Positions 40,890 to 42,306 of a DNA stretch of 42,306 bases are shown here, piece by piece. Source of the stretch: Chloroflexota bacterium (GTDB lineage: Bacteria; Chloroflexota; Limnocylindria; Limnocylindrales; CSP1-4). The position numbers and the translations under genes were made by a program. The stretch spans positions 1 through 42,306 of the forward strand of contig PMKN01000066.1 of the NCBI GenBank assembly GCA_003158675.1, written 5' to 3'. How positions within the stretch are numbered: position 1 is the first letter of the stretch; each line of letters opens with the position of its first letter. The notes below the pieces were generated by a model, which ran no database searches, had not been told where the DNA came from, and saw nothing but the letters and a program-made list of their open reading frames with translations.

Positions 40890-41405
40890 CTAGACGATTC
40901 GGTGGAGGTGAGGGCGTGGCAGCCGGATATGGGCCGACTTGATCACGAACCACGCTGCCGCCGGGAATGCTCCGAGCAGCAGGAGCGGAGTCGCGGGAGC
41001 TTCCGGAACGCGGTACCCGCACTCGTCGCGGCCAATCGTCCTGGATCCCACGCCGTCGCCGACGACTCTAAAGAACAGGAAATGGTGGGAGTCGGGCTTC
41101 CCGTCGAACGAGAACCCGTAGCTGGTCTGTCCTTTCACCACACTGAGCGTGTGGCTCTGGCCGGTGTACTGCCAGTTCCTGCCATCGGTACTTCCGTAGA
41201 ACTGCAGCACGACGGGTCCGTTGGTCCCATCGGGCACGACGAACGCGCCGTCAATCTCGGCCTGGAAGCTACTGTTGACAGTGCCCCAGACGTTGATGGA
41301 TGGCCCGTAATGCGGACCCCCGGGCCCACCGAAAGCCATGGCCGGCGCCACGCTGGCGAGCGCCAGAGCGAACATGATCAACGCGGCGAAGCCAATTCTT
41401 CGCAT
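40890..41405 (-). CDS. VPEAPA-CTERM secreted protein 1 (exosortase substrate candidate)
   Basis: The ATG at 41405 has AAGGAGG upstream and gives 171 residues. A signal peptide (FAALIMFALALASVAPAMA) is cleaved near residue 24. The mature, beta-rich domain (INVWGTVNSSFQAEIDGAFV, GPVVLQFYGSTDGRNWQ) belongs to no family I know. The C-terminus is a three-part sorting signal: VPEAPA at 133-138, hydrophobic TPLLLLGAFPAAAWFVI, and a basic tail with IRLP and HRIV. It lies 13 bases upstream of the exosortase. It is a clear paralogue of the next gene, including the RDECGYR block before the signal. Confidence 0.88.
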   Translation of the reverse strand: MRRIGFAALIMFALALASVAPAMAFGGPGGPHYGPSINVWGTVNSSFQAEIDGAFVVPDGTNGPVVLQFYGSTDGRNWQYTGQSHTLSVVKGQTSYGFSFDGKPDSHHFLFFRVVGDGVGSRTIGRDECGYRVPEAPATPLLLLGAFPAAAWFVIKSAHIRLPRPHLHRIV

Positions 41406-41417
41406 GAGACCTCCTTA

Positions 41418-41458
41418 GCTAGCGGTCCAGCCTCGGGACAGTGACCTCGTGTCTCCCC
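41418..41458 (-). promoter_or_regulatory. Shared upstream elements before substrate gene 1
   Basis: On the minus strand GGGGAGACA (41450-41458) precedes CGCTAGC (41418-41424) and the AAGGAGG site. The same two words precede the second substrate gene (42061-42087), at a different spacing. They may be remnants of duplication or common control sites. Confidence 0.3.
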
Positions 41459-41527
41459 ATCGGAAGGCCGCTCCTGACTGGCCCGAATGGTCGTGTGGGG
41501 CTGCCTTGGTAGTGCCCCGCCCAGCCA

Positions 41528-42034
41528 TTAGGCGATGCGGTTGCGCTGCGGGATGGGCAGCCGGATTCCGGTTGCCTTGATCGCGATCAAGCCTGCGGCT
41601 GGCAGTGCTCCAAGCAACAAGAGCGCTGACGCCGGCGCCTCCGGAACACGGAAGCCGCACTCGTCACGGTTGATGACGCGAGAGGCTCCGTCGCCGATGA
41701 CGCGGAATTCAGCGAAGTCCTTGAAGTCGATGTTGCCGCCGAACATGAAGCTGTAGGTTGTCTGGCCGACCACGACCTGGATGTCCTTCTCACCGGAAGT
41801 CGAACTCCAGGTCTTGCCATCGTTGCTGCCGACCAACATCAGGTCGACCTTGCCGTGGCTTCCGTCGGGGACGATGAGGCTGCCGTGAAGGTCGATCTTC
41901 GTGCCGTCGTCGACGGAGCACCAGACGTTGATGGTGCCGCCGGTGCTCGCTCCGCCGCTCTCGGCGAAGGCCGGCGCCACGCTCGCCAGAGCTAGGGCGA
42001 ACATGAGCGCTGCCGCGAATGCGATTCTTCGCAT
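41528..42034 (-). CDS. VPEAPA-CTERM secreted protein 2 (exosortase substrate candidate)
   Basis: The ATG at 42034 follows a near-perfect GGAGGAG and gives 168 residues. The signal peptide (FAAALMFALALASVAPAFA) is nearly identical to its neighbour's and is cleaved near residue 24. The mature part again is beta-rich (GTINVWCSVDDGTKIDLHGS, GKVDLMLVGSNDGKTW) with three Cys, two of them possibly paired. The sorting signal is VPEAPA at 130-135, then SALLLLGALPAAGLIAI, and a basic tail with IRLP and RNRIA. It should be the first gene of the exosortase operon. Paralogy with the downstream protein indicates duplication. Confidence 0.88.
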   Translation of the reverse strand: MRRIAFAAALMFALALASVAPAFAESGGASTGGTINVWCSVDDGTKIDLHGSLIVPDGSHGKVDLMLVGSNDGKTWSSTSGEKDIQVVVGQTTYSFMFGGNIDFKDFAEFRVIGDGASRVINRDECGFRVPEAPASALLLLGALPAAGLIAIKATGIRLPIPQRNRIA

Positions 42035-42306
42035 TACTCCTCCATGAATGGGGATCCGGCCGCTAGCGCGACGGACCCTGTCTCCCCCGACCAGGACGCT
42101 GTGTCTCTGGTCAAGAAGGTTGCTACACCGGCTGGCCGGCTCGAAGCCGGACCGGGTCTGCGGGTCTTCCGATGATGTACACCTCGCTTTCAGGTTCTCC
42201 AAGGGCGCCGGTCCGAACCTGCCAGCATTCGCACCCATCCGCCGCGAGGCGAGCGGGCCGGGAGAAGCGGTTCGGGGCAAGAGAAGAGTCATGGCTGCTC
42301 AGGGCC
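42035..42306. other. Upstream region of the exosortase operon, to the window edge
   Basis: No gene is supported here. The region contains CGCTAGCG (42061-42068) and, on the minus strand, GGGGAGACA (42079-42087), shared with the gap between the two substrate genes, and an inverted repeat gaccag/ctggtc (42089-42094, 42107-42112). This is the likely promoter area of the operon; no clean -35/-10 pair is visible. Confidence 0.4.

Noticed and set aside
42089-42112. gaccag/ctggtc inverted repeat as a terminator or riboswitch
   Set aside because: Only 6 pairs with an imperfect middle and no T-run. It is retained only as a note in the operon upstream region.
1-42306. CRISPR arrays, tRNA or rRNA genes, insertion sequences, prophage
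   Set aside because: No regularly spaced repeats, tRNA-like cloverleaf arms, transposase or integrase motifs were seen on reading both strands. A dedicated tRNA/repeat scan would be decisive.

Overview
The window is about 42 kb of GC-rich DNA (strong G/C at third codon positions) with about 30 intact protein genes on both strands, several gene remnants, and no rRNA, tRNA, CRISPR array, insertion sequence or phage module that I can see. GTG/TTG starts, a heliorhodopsin, proline/threonine-rich secreted proteins, choice-of-anchor and DUF3105-type proteins, and many single-membrane-anchored proteins point to a monoderm-type soil or freshwater bacterium. I favour Chloroflexota (Limnocylindria/Ellin6529-like), with Actinomycetota second. 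This is inferred from protein style; no marker gene is present.

Layout. 1-5 kb: a YceI lipid-binding protein, a decayed Nramp metal transporter, an MBL-fold hydrolase overlapping a holin-like/phosphodiesterase fusion, and a DoxX protein. 5-9 kb, minus strand: a secreted LppX-like protein, an AI-2E family exporter and an MFS permease. 9.1-11.4 kb: heliorhodopsin, a zinc-ribbon membrane protein and an unknown protein. 11.5-13 kb: a methyltransferase fused to a membrane domain. 13.5-20 kb: a sugar ABC importer (lipoprotein, ATPase, permease), a BNR-repeat lipoprotein and a GH127 beta-L-arabinofuranosidase, together a plausible arabinoside-use locus. 20-25.4 kb: small unlinked genes (SHOCT protein, flavin reductase, Cys-cluster protein, beta-carbonic anhydrase, membrane proteins). 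25.4-28.3 kb: a large soluble PAS/histidine-kinase/receiver hybrid. 28.5-34 kb: small enzymes, a secreted propeller protein, a DUF3105 protein and a choice-of-anchor L surface protein. 34.2-37.4 kb: a kelch remnant and two drug/metabolite exporters. 37.7-42 kb: a compact exosortase locus.

The most notable system is the exosortase locus. Transcribed on the minus strand, it runs: two paralogous secreted proteins, each ending in a VPEAPA / membrane helix / basic-tail signal; an exosortase with its Cys-Arg-His catalytic set, fused to an EpsI-like domain; and a family 2 glycosyltransferase whose start overlaps the exosortase stop (ATGA). This looks like a self-contained protein-sorting and possibly glycan-attachment module with its own substrates, using a PEP-CTERM-like signal in a lineage where such systems are poorly described. 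The choice-of-anchor L protein about 6 kb away has a different C-terminal anchor and may use another route.

Regulatory structure is visible in several places: a perfect 14-bp palindrome upstream of the ABC operon, a 16-bp GAAA-capped hairpin at its lipoprotein/ATPase junction, a palindrome covering the heliorhodopsin ribosome-binding site, a hairpin before the DoxX gene, a possible leader peptide before the flavin reductase, several terminator hairpins, and a recurring TAGACT -10-like hexamer upstream of plus-strand genes.
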